Part shown: one piece after another, positions 1-8,615 of the stretch
How positions within the stretch are numbered: position 1 is the stretch's first letter
Layout of the letters: every line of letters begins with the position of its first letter
Origin: an uncultured Pelagibacteraceae bacterium
GTDB lineage: Bacteria; Pseudomonadota; Alphaproteobacteria; Pelagibacterales; Pelagibacteraceae
NCBI GenBank assembly: GCA_902628565.1
Contig: CACONR010000001.1
Coordinates: 1-64,000, forward strand
Length of the DNA: 64,000 bases
Direction: 5' to 3'
Program-made: the position numbers and the translations under genes
The notes under the pieces: model-generated
Told to the model about the DNA's origin: nothing
The model's input: only the letters and a program-made list of their open reading frames with translations
Databases searched by the model: none

Positions 1-551
1 TCTATGGTCTCAAAAATTTGTTGTTTTTCTGAAATAGTAGCAGTTATATGAGATGCAATGTTATCAGCAATTTGTGAAGGATCCTTTAATTGCTTAATAG
101 AATTGATTGTTTCATTAGAAATTTTTTTATTAATCGATGTTAATTTTTCTAATCTTCTGAGAGCCGTTGCTGCAAGAGGATATAAATCCTCATCTTTATT
201 TGAAATATCATTATAATGAGTAAATTCACAAGTAATAAATTTTTCGTTGTCTTTAAAATCTAAAATTTTTACCCTTTTTATTCCTTCTACTAAAACCTTA
301 ACTGTTCCATCTGGTAATTTTAAAAGCTGAAGAATACCACCCTCACAACCATACATAAAGATATCTGTCTTTTTTGGATCATCTATTTCTGAATTTTTTT
401 GAGTTACTAAAATAATTTTTTTATCTTTTTTCATTACCTCATTCAGAGCAGAGATAGACTTATCTCGTCCTACAAAAAGAGGAATCACCATACTTGGAAA
501 TACCACTATGTCTCTTAATGGCAACAGAGGTGCTGAAATTTTTACGTCCAT
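1..551 (-). CDS. lon: Lon protease, N-terminal substrate-binding domain (partial, runs off left edge)
   Basis: This is the first 183 codons of the ATP-dependent Lon protease, starting at the ATG at 551-549 and still open at base 1. The protein opens with the LUD-domain signature (PLLPLRDIVVFPSM) followed by the LFVGRDKSI segment typical of Lon residues 10-40, and ends at KQQIFETI, about 16 residues before the VEKRIR coiled-coil segment. The ATPase and protease parts are absent here but occur on the opposite strand at 6326-8107, so this gene and that one are two halves of one lon. It follows clpX on the same strand, the normal tig-clpP-clpX-lon order. Family identity is clear. The break at the window edge is probably a rearrangement or contig end, not a natural gene end. 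Confidence 0.9.
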   Translation of the reverse strand, partial: MDVKISAPLLPLRDIVVFPSMVIPLFVGRDKSISALNEVMKKDKKIILVTQKNSEIDDPKKTDIFMYGCEGGILQLLKLPDGTVKVLVEGIKRVKILDFKDNEKFITCEFTHYNDISNKDEDLYPLAATALRRLEKLTSINKKISNETINSIKQLKDPSQIADNIASHITATISEKQQIFETI

Positions 552-612
552 ATACACAAATATGGATATTATTAATTATATTGCAATACTTTTTTCCTAA
601 TTATTAAGGATA

Positions 613-1881
613 TTACGCCGCTGAGGTCTTGGTAGACTTAGATTTATCGTCCGTTTCTGAATGAACTATTATTGGTTGAGATTGTCCTTTTACTGACGCT
701 GCATCAACAATAACCTCTTTAATATTTTCTTGACTCGGTAAATCATACATCGTCTTAAGTAAAATATTTTCCAAAATTGATCTTAAGCCCCTTGCTCCTG
801 TTTTTTTTCTAATTGCTTTAAGGGCAATTTCTTTTAATGCACTTTCTTTAAAACTTAATTTTGCACCATCCAGTTTAAATAATTCTTGATATTGTTTTGT
901 TAGAGAATTTTTTGGTTCTTGTAATATCTTTATTAAAGATTTTTCGTCTAAATCATCTAAAGTAGCAATCATCGGTAATCGTCCAATAAATTCTGGGATA
1001 AGTCCGTATCTTAATAAGTCTTCTGGCTCTAAACCTTTCATCCACTCACCAGTCTTTTTGTCTTGTGTATTTTTGACATCAGCACCAAATCCTATTGAAG
1101 TTCCTTTATCTCGTTGTGATATAATTTTATCTAAACCTGCAAAGGCTCCACCACAAATAAATAAAATATTTGTAGTATCAACTTGTAAAAATTCCTGTTG
1201 TGGATGTTTTCTTCCACCTTGAGGAGGAACACTTGCAATCGTTCCTTCCATAATTTTTAATAGTGCTTGCTGAACACCTTCACCCGAAACATCTCTGGTA
1301 ATAGATGGGTTCTCAGATTTTCTACTTATTTTGTCTACCTCATCTATGTATACTATTCCACGTTGAGCCTTCTCAACATTATAGTCAGCTGCTTGTAATA
1401 ATTTTAAAATAATATTTTCAACATCCTCACCAACATAACCTGCCTCAGTTAATGTGGTTGCATCAGCCATTGTAAACGGGACATCTAAAATTCTTGCCAG
1501 TGTTTGTGCTAATAAAGTTTTTCCACATCCAGTTGGGCCAACTAATAAAATATTTGATTTTGCAAGCTCTACATTTTTACTTGTCTTATTTTCATAATTA
1601 AGTCTTTTATAATGATTATGAACTGCTACAGATAAAACTTTTTTAGCATGTGATTGTCCAATTACATAATCATCTAAAACTGAACAAATCTCTTTTGGTG
1701 AAGGTAGACCATCTTGATGTTTTACAAAAGTATCTTTACTCTCCTCTTTGATGATATCCATACAAAGTTCAACACACTCATCGCAGATAAAAACAGTTGG
1801 GCCTGCAATAAGTTTTCTAACTTCGTGTTGACTCTTTCCGCAGAAAGAACAATATAAAATATTTTTGTTATTTGTATTCAT
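613..1881 (-). CDS. clpX: ATP-dependent Clp protease ATP-binding subunit ClpX
   Basis: ClpX is the AAA+ unfoldase that recognises tagged substrates and feeds them to the ClpP chamber in the cytoplasm. The 422-residue protein has the N-terminal C4 zinc-binding domain (Cys11, Cys14, Cys33, Cys36), Walker A GPTGCGKT at about 115-122, pore loop GYVGEDVE near 147-154, Walker B VYIDEVDK near 180, and the IGF loop (SIGFGAD) that docks on ClpP. Length matches the family (about 420). It lies 89 bases downstream of clpP and 61 bases upstream of the lon fragment, all on the minus strand. A separate promoter may lie in the gap upstream. Nothing in the gene is unusual. Confidence 0.97.
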   Translation of the reverse strand: MNTNNKNILYCSFCGKSQHEVRKLIAGPTVFICDECVELCMDIIKEESKDTFVKHQDGLPSPKEICSVLDDYVIGQSHAKKVLSVAVHNHYKRLNYENKTSKNVELAKSNILLVGPTGCGKTLLAQTLARILDVPFTMADATTLTEAGYVGEDVENIILKLLQAADYNVEKAQRGIVYIDEVDKISRKSENPSITRDVSGEGVQQALLKIMEGTIASVPPQGGRKHPQQEFLQVDTTNILFICGGAFAGLDKIISQRDKGTSIGFGADVKNTQDKKTGEWMKGLEPEDLLRYGLIPEFIGRLPMIATLDDLDEKSLIKILQEPKNSLTKQYQELFKLDGAKLSFKESALKEIALKAIRKKTGARGLRSILENILLKTMYDLPSQENIKEVIVDAASVKGQSQPIIVHSETDDKSKSTKTSAA

Positions 1882-1970
1882 GGTTTTTATAACGAATCAA
1901 TTTTATTATTCTATTATAAGAGCCTTATGTTAATCAAGTTTCTAATAATTTGATGTCAATATCTTGTGTA
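1882..1970 (-). promoter_or_regulatory. Candidate clpX promoter in the clpP-clpX gap
   Basis: On the minus strand this 89-base gap holds a perfect -10 hexamer TATAAT (1913-1918) about 32 bases before the clpX ATG, with a CTTGAT box 14 bases further upstream (1933-1938) and a TTGACA at 1954-1959. The CTTG box and the CTTATAATAG -10 region resemble the alphaproteobacterial heat-shock sigma-32 pattern, but the spacer is shorter than usual, so either sigma-70 or sigma-32 use is possible. This is inference from motif positions only. Confidence 0.4.
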
Positions 1971-2582
1971 TTAAGATCTTTTTTCTACCACTTCATCTAT
2001 TAAGCCAAATGACTTTGCAGCATCAGCAGTCATGAAGTTATCTCTTTCTAGAGCAGATTTGATTTCGTCCACTGATTTACCTGTATGTTTTGAATAAATT
2101 TCATTCAATCTTTTTTTTAAAGATAAAACTTCATTAGCATGAATTTCAATATCTGTTGCTTGTCCTTGAAAACCAGCAGATGGTTGGTGAACCATTATTC
2201 TAGAATTTGGTAATGAAAATCTTTTACCTTTTTTTCCAGCTGAAAGTAAAAATGATCCCATCGATGCCGCTTGACCGATGCATAATGTGGAAATATCAGG
2301 CTTTACATATTGCATAGTATCGTAGATACCAAGACCCGCAGTTACTAACCCCCCAGGACTATTTATATACAAATAAATTTCTTTTTTTGGATCTTCTGCC
2401 TCCAAAAATAAAAGTTGAGCAGTAACTAGAGAAGCAACATTATCATTAATTTGTCCTGTTAAAAAAATTATTCTCTCTTTTAATAATCTTGAGTAAATAT
2501 CATATGCTCTTTCTCCCTTACTTGATTGTTCAACAACCATAGGTACTAACGTACTCATATATTCTGATATTTTATTTGTCAT
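1971..2582 (-). CDS. clpP: ATP-dependent Clp protease proteolytic subunit ClpP
   Basis: ClpP is the serine peptidase of the ClpXP complex. The 203-residue protein carries the full catalytic triad: Ser107 in GQAASMGS, His132 in MVHQPSAG and Asp181 in ERDNFM, plus the INSPGG oxyanion-hole segment near 73-78. It begins at the ATG at 2582-2580, 32 bases after the tig stop, and precedes clpX on the same strand. It is likely co-transcribed with tig. Length and motifs are ordinary for the family. Confidence 0.97.
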   Translation of the reverse strand: MTNKISEYMSTLVPMVVEQSSKGERAYDIYSRLLKERIIFLTGQINDNVASLVTAQLLFLEAEDPKKEIYLYINSPGGLVTAGLGIYDTMQYVKPDISTLCIGQAASMGSFLLSAGKKGKRFSLPNSRIMVHQPSAGFQGQATDIEIHANEVLSLKKRLNEIYSKHTGKSVDEIKSALERDNFMTADAAKSFGLIDEVVEKRS

Positions 2583-2614
2583 AAGTTGATTCGTTTTACT
2601 TATACAACTTGAGA

Positions 2615-4048
2615 TTACTTTTTGCTAACTTTTTTTATTTTTTTGGCAGGTGACTTTGTTTTTGAGGTTTTTGTTTTAGTTTTGTTCGTTGAAGTTTTTT
2701 GAGCCTCAACCTTATTTTCAGTTTTTTCTTTGCTCTCATTAGCGTGACTATACTCTTGCATTTGAGATTGTTTTAAAATTTTTTCCGCTTCTTCTTTTGA
2801 AACTTCTTTTTTGTTTGGTTTTGCTTTTTCTTTAATCAATTTTAAAATTTTTTCCTCGTAGACTGTGCCTCTCAAGCTAGATAATGCTGAAGGATTTTTT
2901 TGATAAAAATCCATTACCATTTTCTCTTGTCCAGGCATCATTCTTATTTGTTTTTGAACTTCAGCTTGTAATTCTTGTTCTGTAACTTTAATTTGATTTT
3001 GTTCACCGAATTCATTTAAAACTAATCCAACTTTAATTCTTTTTTTTGCGATTTCTTCAAAATTTTTTCTACTTTTTTTTGCATCCTCTTCTGACATTCC
3101 TTGTGAAAGAATTTTTACTTCATCATTAATCAAATTCTCAGGAATTTGGGTAATCTTAAATTTTTCTATCTCTTTTAAGATTTGATTTTTAGAAAAACGC
3201 TCAAGAGAATTTTTATATTCATCATTTATTTGTTTTGAAATTAAAGATTTAAGATCTTTTAAATCTTTCGCACCAAAATTTTTTGCAAATTCATCATCAA
3301 TTTTTACAGGTTCAGGATTTTTCAATGTAGTTATTTTGCATTTAAATTTTGCTTTTTTATTGATTAATTCTTTTTCAGGAAAGTTTTCAGGTAAAATAGC
3401 TTCAACAATCTTTTCATCACCTTCTTTGACACCTATTAGTTGTTTATCAAAACCTTTTAAAAATAAATCTTTACCCAAAGTTAATTGTGTATTTTTACCT
3501 TCACCACCTTTAAATGGCTTGTCATCAATAGTGGCATTATAATTAAATGCTACTAAATCACCTTCTTTTGCAATTGTATCTTTTGGAGCTTCTTTGAAGT
3601 TTGGTTGATTTTTTGCTATTTCTTTTATTCTTTTATCTGTTTCAGTGTCATCTATTTTTACTGAATACTCATCAAACTTAATATTTTCTATTGGCTTTAC
3701 TTCGACCTTTGGGAGCTCTGTTACAGAGATAATGTATTCAAGATCTTTATCTTCCCCGTATGTTTTGAGATCTAATTTTGGTTGACCTGCAGGTTTAATA
3801 TTGTTTTCTTGTAAGGCTTTAGTTGAAGAGTCTTTTATAACCCTATCTAAGACTTCACCAAAAACTGCTTTTCCAAATTGTCTTTTTAAAATTTCTTTTG
3901 GTACTTTTCCAGGTCTAAAACCTTTGAGGTTTACAGTTCCTTTAATTTCTTCATACTTTTGGTCCATATGAGTATTCATGGTTTTTTTATCTATGAATAC
4001 TTTTAAGTCTTTATTTAAACCTTTTTTGTTCTCTATTGTTACTTTCAT
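2615..4048 (-). CDS. tig: Trigger factor (ribosome-associated chaperone)
   Basis: Trigger factor binds the ribosomal exit tunnel and shields nascent chains. The 477-residue protein shows the ribosome-binding N-terminal domain with the [11 protein letters not shown] signature near 43-54, a central FKBP-like PPIase domain (about 155-240, with [10 protein letters not shown] and [16 protein letters not shown]), and the helical C-terminal domain. It ends in a strongly basic Lys/Ser/Thr-rich tail of about 50 residues, longer than in E. coli TF. Such tails are common in alphaproteobacterial trigger factors. It heads the tig-clpP-clpX-lon run, and tRNA-Leu lies just upstream on the same strand. Confidence 0.95.
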   Translation of the reverse strand: MKVTIENKKGLNKDLKVFIDKKTMNTHMDQKYEEIKGTVNLKGFRPGKVPKEILKRQFGKAVFGEVLDRVIKDSSTKALQENNIKPAGQPKLDLKTYGEDKDLEYIISVTELPKVEVKPIENIKFDEYSVKIDDTETDKRIKEIAKNQPNFKEAPKDTIAKEGDLVAFNYNATIDDKPFKGGEGKNTQLTLGKDLFLKGFDKQLIGVKEGDEKIVEAILPENFPEKELINKKAKFKCKITTLKNPEPVKIDDEFAKNFGAKDLKDLKSLISKQINDEYKNSLERFSKNQILKEIEKFKITQIPENLINDEVKILSQGMSEEDAKKSRKNFEEIAKKRIKVGLVLNEFGEQNQIKVTEQELQAEVQKQIRMMPGQEKMVMDFYQKNPSALSSLRGTVYEEKILKLIKEKAKPNKKEVSKEEAEKILKQSQMQEYSHANESKEKTENKVEAQKTSTNKTKTKTSKTKSPAKKIKKVSKK

Positions 4049-4058
4049 AATCTATTAA

Positions 4059-4143
4059 TGGTAGGGCGAAAAGGACTCGAACCTTCACAGATTGCTCTAT
4101 CGGTTCCTAAGACCGACGCGTCTACCAATTCCGCCATCGCCCC
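4059..4143 (-). tRNA. tRNA-Leu (UAG anticodon)
   Basis: An 85-base class II tRNA on the minus strand with acceptor stem GGGGCGA / TCGCCCT, discriminator A, encoded CCA, a long variable arm, and a T-arm with GGTTCGAGTCC. The anticodon loop CTTAGGA gives anticodon TAG, which reads CUA/CUN leucine codons. It sits between its own promoter and tig. Confidence 0.95.
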
Positions 4144-4157
4144 ACAAATCTGGGAGT

Positions 4158-4186
4158 TTTATATATTATTGAAACTATTTGTCCAA
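4158..4186 (-). promoter_or_regulatory. Sigma-70 promoter of tRNA-Leu
   Basis: On the minus strand, TTGGAC (4181-4186) and TATAAA (4158-4163) are separated by exactly 17 bases and placed 15 bases upstream of the mature tRNA 5' end. This is a good match to a housekeeping promoter and explains tRNA-Leu expression. It may also read into tig. Confidence 0.55.
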
Positions 4187-4226
4187 TGACAAATATTGAA
4201 AAATTATCTATTTATTTCATAAATTT

Positions 4227-4265
4227 TATAATATTTTTAAGATTAAGTAATTTAAAGGAAGCTTA
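4227..4265 (+). promoter_or_regulatory. Candidate -10 box and Shine-Dalgarno for the nitroreductase gene
   Basis: A perfect -10 hexamer TATAAT lies at 4227-4232, about 34 bases before the ATG at 4266, and an AAAGGAAG purine run (about 4254-4261) is at normal Shine-Dalgarno spacing. A clear SD is unusual in this window, where most genes overlap their neighbours. No convincing -35 is visible. Confidence 0.4.
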
Positions 4266-4835
4266 ATGGAAACAAATAATAATTTTTTTTTAAAAAGAAG
4301 ATCTGTTTTAGCAAAAAAAATACAAAATCATCCCATTAGTGAAGATGATTTAAATATAATTTTAAATGCTGGAATTAGAGTTCCAGATCATGGTGCTTTA
4401 AATCCATGGAAAATAAAAGTTATAAAAGGTAATAAATTGAAACAAGTAGATGAAGGAGTTATTTTTTCAGAATTTATTAAAGAAAATCCTGACGCAAGTC
4501 TAGAAAGTAAACTTTTAGAGTCAAAAAGACTTCAAAGAGCTTCGGTAGTTTTGGCAGTTTTATCAGTACCAGTTGAGCATTCTAGAATACCTAATTGGGA
4601 AATGATATTGTCCTCTGGTGCTGTATGTATGAATTTACTATCATGTGCTCAGTCGTTAGGTTATGCAGCGCAATGGTTAACAGAATGGTATTCTTATAAT
4701 AATAAAATGCTCGAATATTTAGGTGGTAGGTCAGGTATAGATCGAATTTCTGGTTTTATCTATATTGGTCATAAAGCAGAAGAGCCATTAGAGAGAAAAA
4801 GGCCTGATCCAGAAAAGGTAATTTCATATATATAA
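4266..4835 (+). CDS. Nitroreductase family protein (YdjA-like)
   Basis: This is a 189-residue FMN-dependent oxidoreductase of the nitroreductase fold, closest in pattern to E. coli YdjA: an RRSVLAKKI segment near residues 10-18 (FMN phosphate contact), AGIRVPDHGALNPW near 36-49 and the C-terminal GFIYIGHKAEEPLERKRPD segment. Such proteins use NAD(P)H to reduce nitro, quinone or similar acceptors; the real substrate cannot be read from the sequence. It has its own SD and is followed at once by a small membrane protein gene. Length is typical of the short YdjA subfamily. Confidence 0.85.
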   Translation: METNNNFFLKRRSVLAKKIQNHPISEDDLNIILNAGIRVPDHGALNPWKIKVIKGNKLKQVDEGVIFSEFIKENPDASLESKLLESKRLQRASVVLAVLSVPVEHSRIPNWEMILSSGAVCMNLLSCAQSLGYAAQWLTEWYSYNNKMLEYLGGRSGIDRISGFIYIGHKAEEPLERKRPDPEKVISYI

Positions 4836-4853
4836 TGATGGCAAGAAAGTATT

Positions 4854-5027
4854 ATGGCTAAAACAACTATTGTAATGATAATTTATATTTTAGGACTTAT
4901 TTTTGGAGCTTTGTTTCTTAAAATATGGAGTGCTGACACCAATGTATATAAAGGTCTTTTAGGGCTAGGCTGGACAGCTATATTTTTAATAAGTTTATTT
5001 TTAGCTGACAAACATGAAAAAAGTTAG
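4854..5027 (+). CDS. Small membrane protein, 57 residues
   Basis: An ATG at 4854 opens a 57-codon frame ending with TAG at 5025-5027. The peptide has two hydrophobic helices (about 6-23 and 35-51) separated by a short polar loop (WSADTNVYKG) and ends in a charged tail (ADKHEKS). The frame overlaps the next gene by 14 bases, the tight packing expected of real genes here, and it fills an otherwise empty 178-base gap. I do not recognise a family. A two-helix inner-membrane protein is the most that can be said. Confidence 0.6.
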   Translation: MAKTTIVMIIYILGLIFGALFLKIWSADTNVYKGLLGLGWTAIFLISLFLADKHEKS

Positions 5028-5436
5028 ATATTTTATCATTTTTTTATCCTTAATTTTACCCATCCAAAATTTAAAATCTGAGATCATCGTCATGAGTGCT
5101 TGTGACGACAAACAGGATGAGTTTTTAAAAAATGAATACATACTTAACTTGAATGAGTTGATCATGGTCAGAAATTATGTGTATAAAGAAAAAACTTACC
5201 AAAAATATAGATTGACAGATCTAAGTGTTAAAAAATCTAATTCATACGTAAGAAATATTTACGAAGAAAATGGAAAAATTTTAACCCACAAACATGGATA
5301 TCCACAATTTTACACTCAAATACTTTTTGAAAAAGGCAAACAAGAAGTTTATATGAAAACAGTTTTGAATGATGAGGAGGGAATTTCTAAGATTTCCACA
5401 TGTAAAAAAATAGAAAAATTTGATAGTGAAAGTTAA
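5014..5436 (+). CDS. Secreted or periplasmic protein of unknown function
   Basis: A 140-residue protein with an N-terminal signal peptide (basic MKKVRY, hydrophobic core to about residue 18, likely cleavage near residues 20-23). The mature part is hydrophilic with two cysteines (in SACDDKQ and STCKK) that could form a disulfide in the periplasm. It overlaps the small membrane protein gene upstream by 14 bases, so the two are likely co-expressed. I do not recognise a domain. The 3' end overlaps a possible small basic ORF on the other strand by 4 bases. Confidence 0.7.
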   Translation: MKKVRYFIIFLSLILPIQNLKSEIIVMSACDDKQDEFLKNEYILNLNELIMVRNYVYKEKTYQKYRLTDLSVKKSNSYVRNIYEENGKILTHKHGYPQFYTQILFEKGKQEVYMKTVLNDEEGISKISTCKKIEKFDSES

Positions 5437-5558
5437 TTTTTTTTACTTTTTTTTGTAAAGTTTCTTTTTTTTTGATTAAAGCGACTTTGAGTAATATTGC
5501 TTCTGTGTCTAGCGTAAGCTTGTTTTTGTGCTTGTTTCATTGCTCTCTTTGAGGACAT
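5433..5558 (-). CDS. Possible small basic protein, 41 residues
   Basis: The minus-strand frame from ATG at 5558-5556 to TAA at 5435-5433 encodes a 41-residue peptide very rich in Lys, Arg, Gln and Asn (about 15 basic residues), starting MSSKRAMKQAQKQAYARHRS. It fills the gap between the secreted protein gene and the histidine phosphatase gene. The composition would suit a nucleic-acid- or ribosome-binding peptide, but the A-rich DNA alone could also produce such a frame. No clear ribosome binding site is visible. Treat as a candidate only. Confidence 0.35.
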   Translation of the reverse strand: MSSKRAMKQAQKQAYARHRSNITQSRFNQKKRNFTKKSKKN

Positions 5559-5561
5559 ATC

Positions 5562-6119
5562 TTAATAATTTATCTCTAAGGTTCCTATAATATTTAAATT
5601 TCTATTAGAAACAACTATTTCACCAGATGATGGACCATAATTCAGGATCTCTGATATTAATACGTAGTGTGTTACTAAAACTAAATTTTTATCACTTTTA
5701 AATTTTTTAATATATTCTTTCAATGCTTTAACCTGTTTATCCTTATTTTTAGTAAATTTAGAGCTGTAAAAAGAATTTAAAAAACTATTGGTAGAAAAAT
5801 TTTTAAAAGCGATATTTGCTGTTTCTTTACATCTGCACCACTCACTCGATAAAACCTTATCTATTTTAACTTTGTTATTTCTAAAAAATTCTCCAATATA
5901 TTCTGCTTGTCTTTGTCCTTCTTTACTTAAATTTCTTTGAGTGGAACAATCGTTAAGATTGAAATTATCTGGATCTCCACTTCCAGGTGCATATGCATGA
6001 CGAATAAATATTAATTTTCCACCCTCTTCAAGTTGATTAATCAACTTTTTGTTTAAATCTGCTTTAACTGTTGACGTTAAAGATATAAATATAATTAAAA
6101 AGAATCTTAAAAGTTTCAT
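5562..6119 (-). CDS. Secreted histidine phosphatase family protein
   Basis: A 185-residue protein with a signal peptide ([20 protein letters not shown], cleavage likely after VKA) and a histidine phosphatase (phosphoglycerate mutase-like) core. The phosphohistidine motif is FIRHAYAPG near residues 38-46, the second Arg/Glu region is [11 protein letters not shown] near 92-102, and the late His is in LVTHYVLIS near 148-156. The RHA motif in place of RHG is seen in several periplasmic branch members. The substrate is unknown. It starts 2 bases from the divergent start of the next ORF, so both promoters must overlap the coding sequences. Confidence 0.8.
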   Translation of the reverse strand: MKLLRFFLIIFISLTSTVKADLNKKLINQLEEGGKLIFIRHAYAPGSGDPDNFNLNDCSTQRNLSKEGQRQAEYIGEFFRNNKVKIDKVLSSEWCRCKETANIAFKNFSTNSFLNSFYSSKFTKNKDKQVKALKEYIKKFKSDKNLVLVTHYVLISEILNYGPSSGEIVVSNRNLNIIGTLEINY

Positions 6120-6121
6120 TT

Positions 6122-8107
6122 ATGGACATTAGATTGAATAATTTAAACAAAACAATAGTTAATTGTAAAAAATGTCCAAGACTAGTTAAATTTGTACATA
6201 AAGTAAGTACACAGAAAAGAAAACAAAACATGAATGAGGTTTACTGGGGAAAGCCTGTTCCGGGTTTTGGAAATTTAAATTCAAAATTAGCGATTATTGG
6301 ACTTGCCCCCGCGGCTCATGGAGGAACAAGCATAATTGGTGTTGAAAAAAGAATTCGTGGCAGAGTTAAAACACAAATGGAAAAAACTCAAAGAGAATAT
6401 TATTTAAATGAACAACTAAAAGCTATTCAAAAAGAGTTAGGTGAAATTGAAGATGGAAAAGATGAAAATACCAGCCTTAATAAAGCAATAATTAAGGCGA
6501 GAATGCCCAAAGATGTCGAAAAAAAATGTTTACAGGAATTAAAAAAATTGAAAAATATGAGTCCAATGTCAGCTGAGGCAACAGTTGTTAGAAATTATTT
6601 AGATTGGATGACTGAACTTCCATGGCATAAAAAAAGTGCTGTAGACATTGATCTTAAAAAAGCTTTAGAAATTTTAGATAAAGATCACTTTGGTTTAGAG
6701 AAAGTAAAAGAAAGAATTATTGAATTTTTAGCTGTTCAAAAAAGAATGGAAAAAATAAAAGGACCTATTTTATGTTTGGTTGGTCCCCCTGGTGTTGGTA
6801 AAACATCTTTAGGAAAATCAATAGCAAAAGCTACAAACAGAGAATTTGTAAGAATGTCAGTTGGTGGTATGAGAGATGAAGCAGAAATAAGAGGACATAG
6901 AAGAACATACATAGGATCTTTACCAGGTAAGATAATCCAAATGATGAAAAAAGCTGGTACGAAAAATCCATTAATCCTTTTAGACGAGATTGATAAAATT
7001 GGTAATGACTATAGAGGTGACCCATCCTCAGCATTACTGGAGGCATTAGATCCCGAGCAAAACACAACTTTTAATGATCATTATCTTGAAGTTGATTATG
7101 ATTTATCTGATGTTATGTTTGTAACAACAGCTAACACTTTAAATATACTTCCACCACTTTTAGATAGAATGGAAGTGATAAGATTAGCAGGTTATACAGA
7201 AGATGAAAAAATAAATATTGCAAACAAATATTTATTACCAAAACAAATTAAAGATAATGGTGTTAAAGAAAAAGAGATGAATTTACAAAATGACATTATC
7301 CAGGAAATTATAAGAAGTTATACAAAAGAGTCTGGTGTTAGAAATTTAGAAAGAGAAATTTCTAAAGTTGCTAGAAAAGTAGTTAAGAAAGTTGTAGCTG
7401 GAGAGGAAAAAGAAGTTAAAATTAATAAAGAAAATTTGTCAGATTTTTTAGGTGTTCCCAAGTTTAAATCAGGTGAACTGGAAACTGAAAATAGAGTAGG
7501 AATAGTAACTGGATTGGCTTGGACTGAGTATGGTGGTGAAATTTTAAAAATTGAAACTGCAACAATGCCTGGTAAAGGCAGAATGCAAATAACAGGTAAG
7601 CTTGGAGATGTAATGCAAGAGTCAGTTAAAGCAGCAAAATCTTTTGTAAGATCTAAATGTTTAGAGTATGGAATAATACCTCCTTTGTTTGAGAAAAAAG
7701 ACTTTCATATTCATGTTCCAGAGGGAGCTACACCAAAAGATGGCCCATCTGCTGGAATTGGTATGGTTACATCTATAGTGTCTTCTATCACGAATATTCC
7801 AGTAAAAAGAGATGTTGCAATGACAGGTGAGGTTACTTTAACTGGACAGGTATTGCCCATTGGTGGTTTAAAAGAAAAGCTTATAGCAGCGCATAGAGCA
7901 GGAATAAAAGAGGTTTTAATACCAAAAGAAAATGAGAAAGATTTAGTTGATATGCCAAAAAAAATAATTGATGAAATTAAAATAACCCCCGTTGAATATG
8001 CTGATGAAGTTTTAAAAATTGCTTTAACTAAGGAACTCAAAAAAACAGAGTGGGTTGAAGTTGATATTTCTAAAAAAGATGACAAGTCTCAGGCAAGCAT
8101 TCAATAA
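6122..8107 (+). CDS. lon: Chimeric ORF: uracil-DNA glycosylase N-terminus joined to Lon ATPase-protease
   Basis: Residues 1-68 are the N-terminus of a family 4/5-type uracil-DNA glycosylase: CKKCPRL with Fe-S cysteines near 15-18, [10 protein letters not shown] and LAPAAHGG, the catalytic region. At about residue 69 the protein switches to Lon at [13 protein letters not shown] and continues normally: Walker A GPPGVGKT (about 221-228), Walker B LLLDEIDK (about 285-292), and the Ser-Lys protease domain with the PKDGPSAG catalytic Ser near 541 and the Lys in the GGLKEK segment near 581. The glycosylase lacks its C-terminal two thirds and Lon lacks about 200 N-terminal residues, which lie inverted at 1-551. 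The frame is open, so a protein could be made, but two unrelated families fused mid-domain points to an inversion or assembly chimera rather than an evolved fusion. Confidence 0.85.
   Translation: MDIRLNNLNKTIVNCKKCPRLVKFVHKVSTQKRKQNMNEVYWGKPVPGFGNLNSKLAIIGLAPAAHGGTSIIGVEKRIRGRVKTQMEKTQREYYLNEQLKAIQKELGEIEDGKDENTSLNKAIIKARMPKDVEKKCLQELKKLKNMSPMSAEATVVRNYLDWMTELPWHKKSAVDIDLKKALEILDKDHFGLEKVKERIIEFLAVQKRMEKIKGPILCLVGPPGVGKTSLGKSIAKATNREFVRMSVGGMRDEAEIRGHRRTYIGSLPGKIIQMMKKAGTKNPLILLDEIDKIGNDYRGDPSSALLEALDPEQNTTFNDHYLEVDYDLSDVMFVTTANTLNILPPLLDRMEVIRLAGYTEDEKINIANKYLLPKQIKDNGVKEKEMNLQNDIIQEIIRSYTKESGVRNLEREISKVARKVVKKVVAGEEKEVKINKENLSDFLGVPKFKSGELETENRVGIVTGLAWTEYGGEILKIETATMPGKGRMQITGKLGDVMQESVKAAKSFVRSKCLEYGIIPPLFEKKDFHIHVPEGATPKDGPSAGIGMVTSIVSSITNIPVKRDVAMTGEVTLTGQVLPIGGLKEKLIAAHRAGIKEVLIPKENEKDLVDMPKKIIDEIKITPVEYADEVLKIALTKELKKTEWVEVDISKKDDKSQASIQ
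6320..6340. other. Breakpoint joining the uracil-DNA glycosylase and lon sequences
   Basis: Up to about base 6325 the frame encodes glycosylase residues ending AHGG. From about 6329 it encodes Lon starting [10 protein letters not shown]. The family glycosylase motif would continue with an Asn-Arg-Thr-Gly type segment, which is absent. The other half of lon stops at base 1 of the window about 16 codons short of the same point, so roughly 50 bases of lon are missing between the two halves. This places the second breakpoint at or just beyond the window start. Confidence 0.75.
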
Positions 8108-8119
8108 AAAAATTTATTT

Positions 8120-8239
8120 ATGGAATTATACATAATTTTATTAATAATAGTTTTTGTAACTTATTATCTTACAAGACCGACATCAAAAATAGAGAAAGAA
8201 AATTTTAACTCCAAAAATAATTGGAGAGGCGGATTTTAA
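8120..8239 (+). CDS. Small single-helix membrane protein, 39 residues
   Basis: An ATG at 8120, 12 bases after the lon stop, opens a 39-codon frame ending at TAA 8237-8239. The peptide has one hydrophobic helix (about residues 3-17), then a polar, basic tail ending NWRGGF. The size and position directly after lon suggest translation from the same transcript. I recognise no family. The helix plus a conserved-looking aromatic/Gly end favours a real gene over chance. Confidence 0.5.
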   Translation: MELYIILLIIVFVTYYLTRPTSKIEKENFNSKNNWRGGF

Positions 8240-8298
8240 AAGAAGCCCTAAAATTATAGCAATTAATAAATTTTGACGTTTTTTAGTATTAATAGACC

Positions 8299-8326
8299 TT
8301 GACGAAGGTACTTTAAAAGATATAAA
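8299..8326 (+). promoter_or_regulatory. Sigma-70 promoter of the tRNA-Val/tRNA-Asp unit
   Basis: TTGACG (8299-8304) and TATAAA (8321-8326) are separated by 16 bases and lie 20 bases before the tRNA-Val 5' end. This is among the strongest promoter-like patterns in the window and fits a stable RNA promoter. The region 8240-8298 holds nothing else I can identify. Confidence 0.65.
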
Positions 8327-8346
8327 ACACTTTACTTTTTGTTTAA

Positions 8347-8422
8347 GGGCGGTTAGCTCAGTTGGTAGAGCATCTCGTTTACACCGAGGGGGTCAAAGGT
8401 TCGAGTCCTTTACTGCCCACCA
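8347..8422 (+). tRNA. tRNA-Val (UAC anticodon)
   Basis: A 76-base tRNA with acceptor GGGCGGT / ACTGCCC, encoded CCA, D-arm GCTCAGTTGGTAGAGC and T-arm AGGTTCGAGTCCT. The anticodon loop TTTACAC gives TAC, which reads GUA/GUN valine codons. It is followed 17 bases later by tRNA-Asp. Confidence 0.97.
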
Positions 8423-8439
8423 AATAAAAGGGTACAAGT

Positions 8440-8516
8440 GGGGGTGTAGCTCAGTTGGTTAGAGCGATCGCCTGTCACGCGATAGGTCGAGGGTTCGAGT
8501 CCCTTCACTCCCGCCA
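8440..8516 (+). tRNA. tRNA-Asp (GUC anticodon)
   Basis: A 77-base tRNA with acceptor GGGGGTG / CACTCCC, discriminator G, encoded CCA, D-arm GCTCAGTTGGTTAGAGC and T-arm GGGTTCGAGTCCC. The anticodon loop CTGTCAC gives GTC for Asp codons. The Val-Asp tRNA pair is shared with many alphaproteobacteria. Confidence 0.97.
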
Positions 8517-8549
8517 CTTTTAGTGATTCTTTATATTAAATACTAAACA

Positions 8550-8615
8550 ATTGATTTTGTTGATTTTTTTTTAAGTGTCGATGTAAATTATTGATTTTGT
8601 TGATTTTTTTTTTAA
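8550..8615 (+). repeat. Two near-identical 25-base direct repeats upstream of nuoA
   Basis: The segment at 8550-8574 (starting ATTGATTTTGTTGA followed by nine T and AA) recurs at 8590-8615 with ten T, so the units are 40 bases apart. They lie in the 139-base gap between tRNA-Asp and nuoA. Their TTGATT cores resemble -35 hexamers; the second unit is followed by an A/T-rich -10-like TAAAAT at 8617-8622. They may be a duplicated promoter element or just slippage-prone sequence. Confidence 0.6.

Noticed and set aside
7711-8085. 124-codon minus-strand frame inside lon
   Set aside because: It is the antisense shadow of the conserved Lon protease domain, with no own start context or homology.
8515-8525. 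CACT-TTT-AGTG hairpin after tRNA-Asp as a terminator
   Set aside because: Only four base pairs, overlapping the CCA end, and without a direct T run; too weak to call.
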